Source: Pollutimonas nitritireducens
GTDB lineage: Bacteria > Pseudomonadota > Gammaproteobacteria > Burkholderiales > Burkholderiaceae_B
Length of the DNA stretch: 64,000 nt
Reading direction: 5' to 3'
Assembly (NCBI RefSeq): GCF_002849615.1
Contig: NZ_PDNV01000005.1
Location: 1-64,000 of the forward strand
Under the pieces are notes generated by a model. The model worked only from the letters and a program-made list of their open reading frames with translations. It searched no databases and was not told the DNA's origin. This document shows positions 7,722 through 16,727 of this stretch, one piece after another. The stretch's first letter is position 1, and each line of letters starts with the position of its first letter. The position numbers were made by a program, and so were the translations under genes.

Positions 7722-8498
7722 TCACCAGACAGGCTTGCGCTTTTCCACAAAGGCAGCTATGCCTTCTTTGGCGGCTTCGGTTGCAGCGACGTTGCAGAAA
7801 CTGTCTGCTGCAGCAGATACCGCCTGGCGATAGCCATTGTCATTTGCATGCATGAATGCAGACCTCCCGAACCTGACGACTTCCGCCGATTTGTCGCGCA
7901 GGGTCTGCGCAAGCTGACGTGCGCCTTCGAGCTCCTGGCCGTCCCCGGTCAATCGGCAAACCAGTCCCAGCGATACCGCTTCCTGTGCGTCAAAAGAGCG
8001 TCCGGTGAACAGAAGCTCAAACGCCCGGTGTCGGCCGATGATACGCGGCAGATGCGTGAAATGGATGGATGGAAGCACGCCGGCGTCGATTTCCGGATAG
8101 CCGAAAGTCGCTGTGCTGGAAGCCACAATCATGTCGCAGGAGATTGCAATAGTCATGCCGCCGCCACGCGCTGTGCCGCCTATGGCTGCGATTGTGGGCT
8201 TGCCCATATTGAACTGGGTTTCCGTCATCCGGACGTACAGGCGATCAAGCAGCGACCGTACTTTGCTGGTCTCACCCGTGTGAATGGCCGTCAAGTTCAA
8301 TCCGGCCGAGAACCGGCCGGGAACCTTGCTTCCCACAATAACGGCACGAACGTTGGAATCGCGCGATGCCTCTTCCAGAGCTGCAAGGTAGTCCTCCAGC
8401 ATGGTCTCGGATAATGCATTTACTGGCGGATTGTTGAACAGTATTTCTGCAACTTGATTGTTGACGTCATAGCTTAATGCGGACACCGTGTACTCCAA
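7722..8498 (-). CDS. Enoyl-CoA hydratase/isomerase family protein
   Basis: 258 residues, normal crotonase length. The oxyanion-hole segments are present: KVPGRFSAGLNLTAI (about residues 58-72) and AIGGTARGGGMTIAISCDMIVAS (about 106-128), followed by ATFGYPEIDAGVLPS with the conserved Glu region. It is the last gene of a minus-strand operon with the CoA-transferase (33 bp upstream) and the Bug protein, implying breakdown of an imported organic acid through its CoA ester. Which acid cannot be told. Confidence 0.88.
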   Translation of the reverse strand: MEYTVSALSYDVNNQVAEILFNNPPVNALSETMLEDYLAALEEASRDSNVRAVIVGSKVPGRFSAGLNLTAIHTGETSKVRSLLDRLYVRMTETQFNMGKPTIAAIGGTARGGGMTIAISCDMIVASSTATFGYPEIDAGVLPSIHFTHLPRIIGRHRAFELLFTGRSFDAQEAVSLGLVCRLTGDGQELEGARQLAQTLRDKSAEVVRFGRSAFMHANDNGYRQAVSAAADSFCNVAATEAAKEGIAAFVEKRKPVW

Positions 8499-8531
8499 TA
8501 GTTGAGCCTGCTGGTAGAGGGTGGTTCGATT

Positions 8532-9731
8532 CTACGCAGCACAGGCTTGTGTGATTATCCCGTGCTCCTTGAAGGACTGGATGTCTTCCCGGCTATAGCC
8601 GGCCTCGAGAAGAATCTCTTCACTATGCTCGCCGTGCAGCGGGGGAGGACGCGAGGCCGTCCGGTCCTTTTGCTGAAACCGGACCGGATGCCCGATATTC
8701 TGCAATTCTCCCAGCACGGGGTGGTTCGACGCCACGATCAGGCCGCGCGACGCGACCTGAGGATGCGACAGCGCCTCCCCTAGTTTATAAATCGGAGAGC
8801 AGGGCACGCCGACCGCGCTAAGGCATGATAGCCACTCTGATACTGTCCGGGTTTTCATTACGTCCTGCACCAGGGCTTCGGTTTTGGCCAAATTGCTCAT
8901 GCGTATGGCATTGGTGGCAAAGTCGGGGTGGTCGACATAGCTATCCAGACCGGCGACCGAGCAGAATCGGCGCCATTGGGCGTCATTGCCAGCCCCGAGC
9001 ATGATGGGTCCGTCCGATGCTTGAAATGCCTGATAAGGCGACATGGACGGATGGGCCGTTCCCATGGGTTTCGGGTTCACACCCGTGCGCCAATAACTTT
9101 GAGCCATATAAGACATAAAGCCCAGCGCCGTATCCAGAAGCGATATCTCGAGGTACACGCCCTTGCCGGTCCGTCCGCGTTCGATGACAGCGGCCAGCAC
9201 ACCGCTTAGACCGTGCATGGCCGTACCGATATCGACCGGCGAAAAGCTGGCACGTGCATAATGCCCTTCCTTTTCGCCGATGGTGCTGATCATACCGCTG
9301 AAGGCCTGCAACATGACGTCGTAGCCCGGCTCGTTCCCCATGGGTCCCGTTCGTCCGTATCCCGAAATCTCGCAGTAAATCAGTTTGGGGTTCAGTGCCG
9401 CCAGCGTTTCATAGTCAACGCCCAGTTTTTTTGCGGTGCCTCCCCCAAATCCTTGCATCACAATGTCGGAATTTTGAACTAGCCGGTGAACAGCTGCCAG
9501 ACCCGCTTCCGTCTTGAGATCGACGGCCAGGCTGCGTTTATTGTGGTTGACGGCCAGGAAGACCGCGGATTGCCCATGGTCCTGGGGAAGCCACCCTCGC
9601 GTATCGTCGCCTGTGCCCGGCGTCTCGATCTTGATGACATCGGCGCCGAACTCTCCAAGATATTGGCTGCACAGCGGTCCAGCCAACACCTTGGTCAGAT
9701 CAACGACTTTCATACCTTTAAGTGGCTTCAT
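8532..9731 (-). CDS. Family III (CaiB/BaiF) CoA-transferase
   Basis: 399 residues from the ATG at 9731 with a GAGG site upstream; a longer frame to 9794 lacks support. Family features: LKGMKVVDLTKVLAGPLCSQYLGEFGADVIKIE at the N-terminus, NHNKRSLAVDLKTEAGL, and the catalytic Asp in the YLEISLLDTALGFM segment. It transfers CoA to a carboxylic acid. It sits between the Bug binding-protein gene (25 bp upstream) and the enoyl-CoA hydratase in one operon. Confidence 0.9.
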   Translation of the reverse strand: MKPLKGMKVVDLTKVLAGPLCSQYLGEFGADVIKIETPGTGDDTRGWLPQDHGQSAVFLAVNHNKRSLAVDLKTEAGLAAVHRLVQNSDIVMQGFGGGTAKKLGVDYETLAALNPKLIYCEISGYGRTGPMGNEPGYDVMLQAFSGMISTIGEKEGHYARASFSPVDIGTAMHGLSGVLAAVIERGRTGKGVYLEISLLDTALGFMSYMAQSYWRTGVNPKPMGTAHPSMSPYQAFQASDGPIMLGAGNDAQWRRFCSVAGLDSYVDHPDFATNAIRMSNLAKTEALVQDVMKTRTVSEWLSCLSAVGVPCSPIYKLGEALSHPQVASRGLIVASNHPVLGELQNIGHPVRFQQKDRTASRPPPLHGEHSEEILLEAGYSREDIQSFKEHGIITQACAA

Positions 9732-9756
9732 TTTTTGCCTCGCAGATGGAAGTGAA

Positions 9757-10731
9757 TTACTCAGCCTTGATGCCAATGGATAGGGCGGCTTCACGCCACT
9801 TTTTCGTATCGCTGCTCATGAACGTATCCAGGTTTGCCGGTGCCACATAGAAATTTTCCACGCCGCGTGCTGCAACACTCTGACGGTAGGTTGGATCTTG
9901 CACGGCTTTATCAATTGCATGGCGCAGCTTGGCAACCACATCTGGCGGCGTTTTTGAAGGAACTTGCAAGGTGAACCAGAAATCGACATCCACGTCGCCA
10001 AAACCCGTTTCCTTCAACGTGGGCACGTCGGGCAGGAGCGCAGAGCGGTTCGACGATGTAATGGCAAGGGGCACCAACTTGTCGGCTTTGACCTGCGTGA
10101 CGCTGGTGGTCATGCTGTCGAACATGAAGTCGATGCGGCCTGCCAACATGTCGGTAATGGCGCTTGCACTGCCTTTATACGGGATGGGCATGGCGGAGAT
10201 GTCCGCGGCTTTCTCCAGCAAAGAGCCAAAAAAATGAGGTGAGCTTCCAGGGCCGAAGGTCGCGAAGCTCAGTTGCGCGCCGTTCTTCTTGCCTTTTTTG
10301 ACCAGCTCTTCAACTGTCTTGATGCCGGACTCGGGGTGCACGACCAATAGGTTGGGTAAAGCCCCCGTGATGCCAACCGAAATCAGATCGCGGGATGGCT
10401 CGAAATTGGCGCTGGGATACATTAACGGATTCACCGCTTGCATGGCCGCTGTACTGTGGACCAGTGTTAAACCGTCAGGTTTGGCGTTGACGACGTTCTG
10501 GGTGCCAATGTTTCCACTTGCTCCCGGACGGTTGTCGATGACCACGGGCATGCCGAGCTCTTTTGAAAGGGGTTCGGCGAGCAGCCGTGCAATGAAATCG
10601 GTAGGGCCTCCTGCCGAGAACGGTACAACGATGGTCGTCGTTTTTCCACCGCCCAGCTGAGCCATAGCCGGCAACGAGAATGCAGCTGCAACGATTCCGA
10701 CCAATAGTAAGTGGCGAGTTGTTATGTTCAT
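9757..10731 (-). CDS. Bug family periplasmic solute-binding protein
   Basis: 324 residues from the ATG at 10731 (GGAGA upstream). Signal peptide to about residue 24 (SLPAMAQ), then the tripartite tricarboxylate receptor pattern: TTTIVVPFSAGGPTDFIARLLAEPLSKELGMPVVIDNRPGASG, split over residues 30-75, and YKGSASAITDMLAGRIDFMFDS. Bug proteins bind carboxylates, often as orphan receptors without their own membrane genes, as here. First gene of the operon, divergent from the LysR regulator. Confidence 0.9.
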   Translation of the reverse strand: MNITTRHLLLVGIVAAAFSLPAMAQLGGGKTTTIVVPFSAGGPTDFIARLLAEPLSKELGMPVVIDNRPGASGNIGTQNVVNAKPDGLTLVHSTAAMQAVNPLMYPSANFEPSRDLISVGITGALPNLLVVHPESGIKTVEELVKKGKKNGAQLSFATFGPGSSPHFFGSLLEKAADISAMPIPYKGSASAITDMLAGRIDFMFDSMTTSVTQVKADKLVPLAITSSNRSALLPDVPTLKETGFGDVDVDFWFTLQVPSKTPPDVVAKLRHAIDKAVQDPTYRQSVAARGVENFYVAPANLDTFMSSDTKKWREAALSIGIKAE

Positions 10732-10800
10732 GTCTCCATCCTGTTTGAGTTTTTGAACGTTATTCGGAACATCCGAGGCTGGATTCTGAACGCGAGCTGG

Positions 10801-10852
10801 GTATAGGTCAAAGATTAAATTTTCATGGCAGGTATAGTATTCTTGTATAGGT
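10801..10852. promoter_or_regulatory. GTATAG direct repeats, candidate LysR operator
   Basis: GTATAG occurs three times in 50 bp, at 10801, 10832 and 10845; the first and third extend to GTATAGGT. The second and third also form TATA-N9-TATA (10833-10849), which fits the T-N11-A rule for LysR-type regulators. The site lies between the divergent Bug operon and the LysR gene, 29 bp before the regulator start. Binding is inferred. Confidence 0.4.
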
Positions 10853-10880
10853 TGATCACTCATAGCCAGGGACAGTTCAA

Positions 10881-11864
10881 ATGGCCTTCGATCTGCGAAG
10901 TCTACGAAGTTTTGTCGCCGTTGCCTCTACCGGGTCCATCTCGGGGGCGGCGCAACTGCAGCATGTCGCTCAGCCCGCGCTCAGCGTTCAAATCAAGCAA
11001 CTCGAAGAGCAGTTGGGCACAGCGCTTTTTGAGCGGCACGCGCGTGGCGTAACGCTTACGTCCGCGGGTGATCGACTCTTGGTGCACACAATAGAGGTAT
11101 TGAGACGTCTGGATGTTGCATTCGACGACGTACGTGGCGCTGTGGATGATCCTAGTGGCCGCGTTTCGATTGCACTGCCACAATCTGTCGCCAAATTTGT
11201 GACCGTACCACTCGTACGGGAGGTCGTGCTGCGATGGCCCAAGATTCAACTTCAAATGGTCGAAATGAGCACGGGCTATATTCCCGATCAGCTTATGCGT
11301 GGGTACATCGACATCGGTGTGACGTTCGGCGTTGAAGAAGATGTACGGATGAACTTCAAACACCTGATGGATGAAGAACTGGTGCTTGTGACATCACAGC
11401 GGGAGCTGTTGCGTCTGCGCCTGCCGCCGCAGCGCAACAGGACGGATGTCGCCTTGCGATCCATCGGATCGCTACCGATGATTTTGCCGACGGTAGCGCA
11501 CAGTTTACGACGGCGTATCCAGACGTATTTGCTGGAGGAAAACGCAACGTTGAACGTGATTGCTGAAGTCAACGCCATACCCGAGCTAATCGAACTGGTG
11601 GCGGCCGGCGTCGGGTCCACCATATTGTCGTATGCAGCGGTTAACGACCATGTGGTAGCCGGACGACTACTCATGTTGCGGATCAACAATCCCCAGATGA
11701 TTCGATCGATTTATTCCTGTCGGTCGGCAACATTGCCGATGTCGATAGCCGCGACGAAGGTCCAGGAACTGTTGCATGAAACCATTGGCCACGCTGTGGC
11801 CTGCGGCGCTTGGCCACACTTGCTTGATGGTCTGGGCAACAGCGCTGGCGAAGAGCAGGTGTGA
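10881..11864 (+). CDS. LysR-type transcriptional regulator
   Basis: 327 residues. The N-terminal winged helix-turn-helix is textbook: LRSLRSFVAVASTGSISGAAQLQHVAQPALSVQIKQLEEQLG, then LFERHARGVTLTSAGDRLL. The remaining 230 residues are the effector-binding domain. It is divergent from the Bug/CoA-transferase/enoyl-CoA hydratase operon and is its likely regulator. The last residues after about 305 are unusually basic-poor and extend past the common family end, a minor oddity. Confidence 0.9.
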   Translation: MAFDLRSLRSFVAVASTGSISGAAQLQHVAQPALSVQIKQLEEQLGTALFERHARGVTLTSAGDRLLVHTIEVLRRLDVAFDDVRGAVDDPSGRVSIALPQSVAKFVTVPLVREVVLRWPKIQLQMVEMSTGYIPDQLMRGYIDIGVTFGVEEDVRMNFKHLMDEELVLVTSQRELLRLRLPPQRNRTDVALRSIGSLPMILPTVAHSLRRRIQTYLLEENATLNVIAEVNAIPELIELVAAGVGSTILSYAAVNDHVVAGRLLMLRINNPQMIRSIYSCRSATLPMSIAATKVQELLHETIGHAVACGAWPHLLDGLGNSAGEEQV

Positions 11865-11881
11865 CCTTGCCGCGATTTTGT

Positions 11882-12619
11882 CTAGCCGGCCGACCCGTGG
11901 GGCAGCCCCGCCATGGCTTCTTCGATCTCGGCAGCGGTGGGCATGGATACCGCAGCGCCGTGCCGGGTGACCGAAATGCCGGCCAATGCGGCGCCAAACC
12001 GCATGGCTTCTTTTACGTGCAAGCCCCGGGACAAGCCAGCGGCGAAGCCGCCTGTGAACCCGTCCCCGGCGCCAGTGGTATCGATGCACTTGCCAGCGCT
12101 GAACGCAGGCGCCAGATAGGCTTCGTCTGCATTGCAAAGCAATGCACCTTTTTCGCCCAGTGTAATGATTACGTTGGCTGCCCCTTTTGCCAACAGTACA
12201 TGCGCTGCCGCCTTGGCGCTTTCAATCGAGTTCACCTCAATGCCTGACAGGATGCTTGCCTCGGTTTCATTAGGCAGGAGGTAGTCGCACAGCGGGAAGA
12301 CGTCGTCAGGTAACGCACAGGCTGGCGCCGGGTTGAGTATTGTGATTACGCCGTTCTTTTTTGCAAGTTCGAGACCACGCACAGCCGCTTGCACTGGTTG
12401 TTCGAGCTGCACGACGAAGACTGCGGAAGCAGCAATATCGGAAGCGTGGGTGTCGATATCGTCGCGGGTCATGTGTCGCGATGCGCCAGGATAAACGCAA
12501 ATGCTGTTATTCCCGGATCGAGTGTCGACGAAGATGCTGGTAACGCCAGTCACTTCGTCGTTCACGATTCTTGCCTTGCTGCATATGCCTTCGTCTCGCC
12601 AGAGTGCGATAGTTCCCGG
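11882..12619 (-). pseudogene. rbsK: N-terminally truncated ribokinase (PfkB family)
   Basis: The frame covers only about the last three quarters of a ribokinase. Recognisable parts are the VTGVTSIFVDTRSGNNSICVYPGA region, LEQPVQAA, ILNPAPA, LLPNETEA, and the PfkB catalytic signature DTTGAGDGFTGGFAAGL. Missing are the roughly 80 N-terminal residues, including the sugar-binding GGKGAN motif. The frame is continuous back to the codon right after the rpiB stop (12620-12622) and already looks ribokinase-like there (WRDEGICSKARIVNDE), so a deletion joined rpiB to the middle of rbsK. A GTG at 12565 could start a 227-residue product, but it would lack the substrate site. Probably non-functional. Confidence 0.75.
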
Positions 12620-13066
12620 TCACGAAGACAGTTCCATCTGGTGGAGTTTCTCCACCCGCCGACGGCAATCTTCATCAGTGGAAAACTGCGCCTGCAGGTA
12701 GGACTCGACCAGATCGTTGGCCAGCCAGGGGCCGACAATCTGTGCGCCGATACACATGACGTTCACATCATCATGCTCGACGCATTGATGGGCGGAATGC
12801 ACATCGTGACATACGGCCGCCCGGATACCCCGAACCTTATTGGCGGCGATACTGGCGCCAACAGCGGTCCTGCACACCATAATGCCGCGGTCCGCGGATC
12901 CGGCCTTGATCTGGTCCGTAAGTGCCCGGGCAATATCTGGAAAATCCCCAGGTTCGTCAGAATGACTGCCGACATCATGAATTTCATGTCCCATTCTTTT
13001 AACGGCTTCGATGATGGAACCTTTTAAAGACCAGCCGGCATGGTCGGAGCCGACGACTATACGCAT
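12620..13066 (-). CDS. RpiB/LacAB-type sugar-phosphate isomerase with altered motif
   Basis: 148 residues, typical RpiB length. Start ATG at 13066 behind AGGAAG. Family features: MRIVVGSDHAGWSLK at the N-terminus, SIAANKVRGIRAAVCHD, and NVMCIGAQIVGP. The anion-hole motif, normally CGTGIG or CGSGIG, is here CRTAVG (residues 65-70); the catalytic Cys is kept but two glycines are replaced. This suggests another substrate, such as a tetrose or other pentose phosphate (some RpiB relatives isomerise erythrulose phosphates), or reduced activity. Directly followed by the broken ribokinase. Confidence 0.75.
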   Translation of the reverse strand: MRIVVGSDHAGWSLKGSIIEAVKRMGHEIHDVGSHSDEPGDFPDIARALTDQIKAGSADRGIMVCRTAVGASIAANKVRGIRAAVCHDVHSAHQCVEHDDVNVMCIGAQIVGPWLANDLVESYLQAQFSTDEDCRRRVEKLHQMELSS

Positions 13067-13541
13067 ATCGCTTCCTGATTAAAAATGTATTGGGTCTATT
13101 TGCTGCCGAGCATTTCCTTAGGCAGCTCGCGCCTCGGCGTTGCATTGTTCGCGAACTGTGCGTGGGCCGAGCAGAATCCTGGCGCCTTCTGCGGTGGTAC
13201 AAAAGGACATAGACAACAAGGTTGGCGACAATAAGTAGTACCGCCAATAGCGTTTGCAGCTGTCGCGTGAGACCCGGAGGATATATCGCCACCAGCAGGT
13301 AGTGTTCAATAAACCCGCTGGCGTATCCATTGTTGCCCGCCATCTGGCGTAACGTGTTTTCCGATGGAGTCAACGGACAGGTCCAGCCCATTCCTATGAC
13401 GGCTGCGCCCCACGCGAGCGCGGGCATATGCAGGAGGACGATCCATGGCTTCCATAATGCGAGCACGCCGCCGAAAACCACAAACATGATGAATGAGGCA
13501 TGCACCAGTAGAACCAGATCGGCAAGAGCCTGGTAGATCAT
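12999..13541 (-). CDS. DUF2784 family membrane protein with C-terminal extension
   Basis: The first ~125 residues match DUF2784: MIYQALADLVLLVHASFIMFVVFGG, the WKPWIVLLHMPALAWGAAV helix, WTCPLTPSENTLRQMAG, FIEHYLLVAIYPPGLTR, and a last helix ending VVYVLLYHRRRRQ. Four membrane helices are expected. Family members usually end here, but this frame continues about 55 basic residues and overlaps rpiB by 68 bp, probably because the original stop was lost. Start ATG at 13541 with GGGA upstream. Role unknown. Confidence 0.7.
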   Translation of the reverse strand: MIYQALADLVLLVHASFIMFVVFGGVLALWKPWIVLLHMPALAWGAAVIGMGWTCPLTPSENTLRQMAGNNGYASGFIEHYLLVAIYPPGLTRQLQTLLAVLLIVANLVVYVLLYHRRRRQDSARPTHSSRTMQRRGASCLRKCSAANRPNTFLIRKRYAYSRRLRPCRLVFKRFHHRSR

Positions 13542-13593
13542 TGCAGTTTCCCGCTCAATTGGATACGCAGGCGTGCCAAACCACCGTGGACCT

Positions 13594-14439
13594 TCAGATG
13601 ACAGGTAGAAATTCAGGGCGGGCGCCGCGGGGGAACGCCAGATCCAGACGCGCGATTTCATCGCTGGAAAGCGTGATGTCCCCGGCGGCGGCGTTCTGTT
13701 CAAGATGCGCTGCCTGGATCGCTTTGGGAATGACGAATACCGATGACGCACGCGTCAGGAAGGCCAATGCTATTTGCTGTGGGGTCGCACCGCGGGCCCG
13801 CGCGATCTCGTTCAGCGTCATGCCCGCCGGTGTCGTCGATTCAGGGAAGGCGTTATGTCCCAATGGACTATATGCCACGACGGCAACATTGTTGGCGTCG
13901 CACCAGGGAATGACGTCATGTTCGATGGCACGTTCCCCCAGATGGTAAAGCACCTGATTGCAGGCCAGGCGTCCCCGTCCCAGCAGGGCCAGTGCCTCGT
14001 CCAGATCGTCGACATCGAAATTGCTGACGCCAAACGACAGGATTTTGCCCTGTTTTTGCAGGCTTTCGAATGCGGAGAAAGTTTCCTCAAGAGGGTAAGA
14101 GCCACGCCAATGCAACAGATAGCAGTCGAGGTGGTCTGTGCCCAAGCGCTTCAGGGAGCTTTCGCACGCCGCGCGCGTACCGTGACGGGAGGCATTCTCC
14201 GGCAACACTTTGGATACCAGAAAAGCATCATCGCGCCGCCCGCGGATTGCTTCCCCAACCACGCGTTCCGCGGCGCCGGAGCCATACATTTCTGCTGTGT
14301 CGATATGGCGCATGCCAAGTTCGAGGCCGAGTCGGATTGCGGAAACGGCGGCGCTGCGCTGCGCGTTGTCGATATACCAGGTTCCCTGTCCAATGACTGG
14401 AACCCGGTGGCCTGTGGTGCCGAACAAATGTTGATGCAT
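13594..14439 (-). CDS. Aldo/keto reductase, cytoplasmic
   Basis: 281 residues from the ATG at 14439 (MHQHLFG); the longer frame to 14511 has no support. The tetrad is present: Asp and Tyr in RHIDTAEMYG, Lys in FLVSKV, His in CYLLHWRG. Later motifs GVSNFDVDDL, ACNQVLYHL, AVVAYSPLGH and FVIPKAIQ mark the NADPH-dependent aldo/keto reductase family (DkgA/YajO-like). No signal peptide, unlike the reductase at 6592. It heads a minus-strand run with DUF2784, rpiB and the broken rbsK. Substrate unknown. Confidence 0.85.
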   Translation of the reverse strand: MHQHLFGTTGHRVPVIGQGTWYIDNAQRSAAVSAIRLGLELGMRHIDTAEMYGSGAAERVVGEAIRGRRDDAFLVSKVLPENASRHGTRAACESSLKRLGTDHLDCYLLHWRGSYPLEETFSAFESLQKQGKILSFGVSNFDVDDLDEALALLGRGRLACNQVLYHLGERAIEHDVIPWCDANNVAVVAYSPLGHNAFPESTTPAGMTLNEIARARGATPQQIALAFLTRASSVFVIPKAIQAAHLEQNAAAGDITLSSDEIARLDLAFPRGARPEFLPVI

Positions 14440-14594
14440 GGTGTTGTAGACCCCCGTTGTTCGCCGGGGCGTTTGACCGCTGGTAACACCCGGACATAGG
14501 CAATGGCACATCGAAACGCCGGTTTATGTTACTACTGAACGCGGCGCCTGCGGGAGATCCCCAGGCGCCGTTTTGCAGTGAACAGGAACCAGGC

Positions 14595-15626
14595 ATGACA
14601 AAAAGCAGTTTCAGTACCGGTATGGATACCGCACGAGTAGGTGCGTGTTTCATGGTGATCGTCTTACATGTGGCGGCAGTCAATTTCAGTATCTTCGACG
14701 ACCAGTGGTGGGCGTCCAACTTCTACGATTCGCTCACGCGCAGTTGCGTCCCGGTGTTTCTTATGATTTCGGGCGTGTTGCTATTGAACAGGCACGAAGA
14801 TATTCCGGTGTTTTTCACCAAGCGTTTTGCGCGAATTCTGCCACCGTTGCTGTTCTGGTCCTTGTTCTACATGACATGGAATGCATGGCAGGGCAGGGGC
14901 TATGGTGCCTGGACGCAATGGGTGAAGGCGGTGGCCAGTGGCCCCGTCGTTTTTCACTTATGGTATCTGTACGCAATACTCGGCATTTATCTGTTCGTAC
15001 CGTTGCTGCGGCGTATCTGGTCTTCGTCGCAAACGTCCGATAAAAGAGCATTTTTATTGCTTTGGATGCTTGTCTCGGGATGGCCCATTGTAGGGGCCGG
15101 TTTCGGACTAGACCGCGATTTTTCGCTGTTGTCGTCGGCGACGCCGGTGATAGGACTTATGGGTTACCTGTTCCTGGGCGCCTATGTTTACGAGGTATAT
15201 CAGAATAAGCTCTCCAAGGTCCAATACTGGTGGGCGAGTGCCGGCCTCTTCGTGGTCTTCAGCGTGCTGACGATGGTGGCGACTTTTGTTTACTCCACGC
15301 ATGTCAAGGCACCCGATGCCCTGTTCTACGATTATCTATCACCCTTGGTCATGGCGGCGTCCGTTTGCATTTTCAATGTCCTGTACGGCCTGGGCAGCGC
15401 GCTGCGTCCCTATGCGGCGGCGTTGAATCGCATATCGGCTTGCACGTTGGGCATCTACTGCATCCATATATTCGTAATGGACCGATTCGAAGCCATGACC
15501 GGTCTTCTCGGTTCTGGCGAATCGTCCTGGTGGTCTATCCCGTTTATGGCAACTCTGGTGTTCGGCGTATCACTGAGCATCATCATGGTACTCAGGCGCT
15601 TTCGGCCGTTCCTGCATGTGACCTGA
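14595..15626 (+). CDS. Acyltransferase family 3 membrane protein (WecH-like)
   Basis: 343 residues from the ATG at 14595 (AGGAACCAGG upstream). About ten membrane helices. Family signs are the His-containing first helix ([14 protein letters not shown]), [52 protein letters not shown], and [11 protein letters not shown] near the end. Such enzymes O-acetylate surface or intermediate sugars using cytoplasmic acyl-CoA. No polysaccharide genes lie nearby, so the acceptor is unknown. Confidence 0.85.
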   Translation: MTKSSFSTGMDTARVGACFMVIVLHVAAVNFSIFDDQWWASNFYDSLTRSCVPVFLMISGVLLLNRHEDIPVFFTKRFARILPPLLFWSLFYMTWNAWQGRGYGAWTQWVKAVASGPVVFHLWYLYAILGIYLFVPLLRRIWSSSQTSDKRAFLLLWMLVSGWPIVGAGFGLDRDFSLLSSATPVIGLMGYLFLGAYVYEVYQNKLSKVQYWWASAGLFVVFSVLTMVATFVYSTHVKAPDALFYDYLSPLVMAASVCIFNVLYGLGSALRPYAAALNRISACTLGIYCIHIFVMDRFEAMTGLLGSGESSWWSIPFMATLVFGVSLSIIMVLRRFRPFLHVT

Positions 15627-15726
15627 GTGCGATTGCTTATGTCGCGGCGATGGAGGGCACTTGTGGTTCATGGGCAAAGCACCTAACATGGGACGCGTAC
15701 CTTTCCCTCGTCCAAGGAGTGTAGCC

Positions 15727-15933
15727 ATGACCAATCACGTCTATAAGCAACTCGAACTGACTGGATCGTCCAGCGTAGGAATTGAAGACGCGATCAGCAG
15801 CGCTATCGCGAAAGCGCACGAGACCGTGCGCAATATCCAGTGGTTCAACGTCACCGAAACGCGCGGTCATGTCACTGACGGCAAGGTGGCGCACTGGCAG
15901 GTATCAATAAAGGTGGGCTTTACACTGGAATAA
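15727..15933 (+). CDS. Dodecin, flavin-binding
   Basis: 68 residues with AAGGAG upstream of the ATG at 15727. The dodecin pattern is complete: [42 protein letters not shown] with the flavin-stacking Trp, and [13 protein letters not shown]. It forms hollow dodecamers that store or buffer flavins. Stands alone, 5 bp before the converging Mut7-C gene ends. Confidence 0.93.
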   Translation: MTNHVYKQLELTGSSSVGIEDAISSAIAKAHETVRNIQWFNVTETRGHVTDGKVAHWQVSIKVGFTLE

Positions 15934-15938
15934 TGGTA

Positions 15939-16682
15939 TCAGTGCGTCCGCATTGTTTCATCGAGCAATGCCCGCATGCGCTGCCAATGCGATCCTTGCC
16001 AGAATATTCCCTTGCAGACATCGCAAGTGCTGAATTCTTCATAGATTGCCCGTGTGCGTGGGGGAATCAGATGTAATACTGCATCCTTGTCAATGGGTCG
16101 CAAGGGCGCATTGCACTTGAGGCATAAGGAAAAGGGGCGGGCACTACTGGTCAAGTCCAACCTGTCTACGACCTCGCGGAATTGCTGCTCCGATCGCAAC
16201 GCCCTTACGTAGCAGCCATGGGTAATGCTGCGGCGTTTCAGCAATTCGCGATCACGTGACAATACGATGCGATGCTGCGTGGCGGCAATCGCCTCGATCT
16301 CGTCATCTTGATAGTTGTTCTTATAGAGTGTGTCGAACCCGGCCAGTCGCAATAGCGGCGCCAGACCGCCCAGATGCGCGTCGGCAATGAAACGCAAGTC
16401 GCGTAACGGATGTGCGCGCACGCGTAGCAGCGCGCTCACGTCCAAGGTTTCGAATTTTGGGTACACGGCCACACGATCACCGTTGTCCAATATTTTGTCG
16501 AAACTCGTCGATATGCCGTTGACCAGCACGAGTTCCACTTCCGTATGAGGTACGCCCAGCGCCTCTATCATGTGCTTGACCGTGGCGGCGCGAGCGCAAG
16601 GCATATCAAAAGCCCGTCGGCGCCGTTCAGGCGCCAGGAAGTCGTTGAGCTCTTCGTAGAATCGGAAGGTAGCGGTGACCAT
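15939..16682 (-). CDS. Mut7-C RNase-like protein with N-terminal ubiquitin-like domain
   Basis: 247 residues from the ATG at 16682 (CGGAG upstream). Residues 1-75 form a MoaD/ubiquitin-like domain (TFRFYEELNDFL, ELVLVNG, DRVAVYPKFE). Residues about 90-245 are Mut7-C: RFIADAHLGGLAPLLRLAGFDTLY, the Asp-rich DDEI segment, RIVLSRDRELL, and a zinc-ribbon pair C-x2-C (LCLKCN) with another (CDVCKGIFW). This fusion is a known PIN-like RNase family of unknown target. Faces dodecin tail to tail. Confidence 0.85.
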   Translation of the reverse strand: MVTATFRFYEELNDFLAPERRRRAFDMPCARAATVKHMIEALGVPHTEVELVLVNGISTSFDKILDNGDRVAVYPKFETLDVSALLRVRAHPLRDLRFIADAHLGGLAPLLRLAGFDTLYKNNYQDDEIEAIAATQHRIVLSRDRELLKRRSITHGCYVRALRSEQQFREVVDRLDLTSSARPFSLCLKCNAPLRPIDKDAVLHLIPPRTRAIYEEFSTCDVCKGIFWQGSHWQRMRALLDETMRTH

Positions 16683-16727
16683 GGCGCTCCGCGTCGGTAA
16701 TCCAGTCACTCTTGCGCGGCCGGCGCC

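Noticed and set aside
7428-8414. A 328-codon frame antisense to the enoyl-CoA hydratase
   Set aside because: No domain or ribosome-binding site, and it covers a clear crotonase gene.
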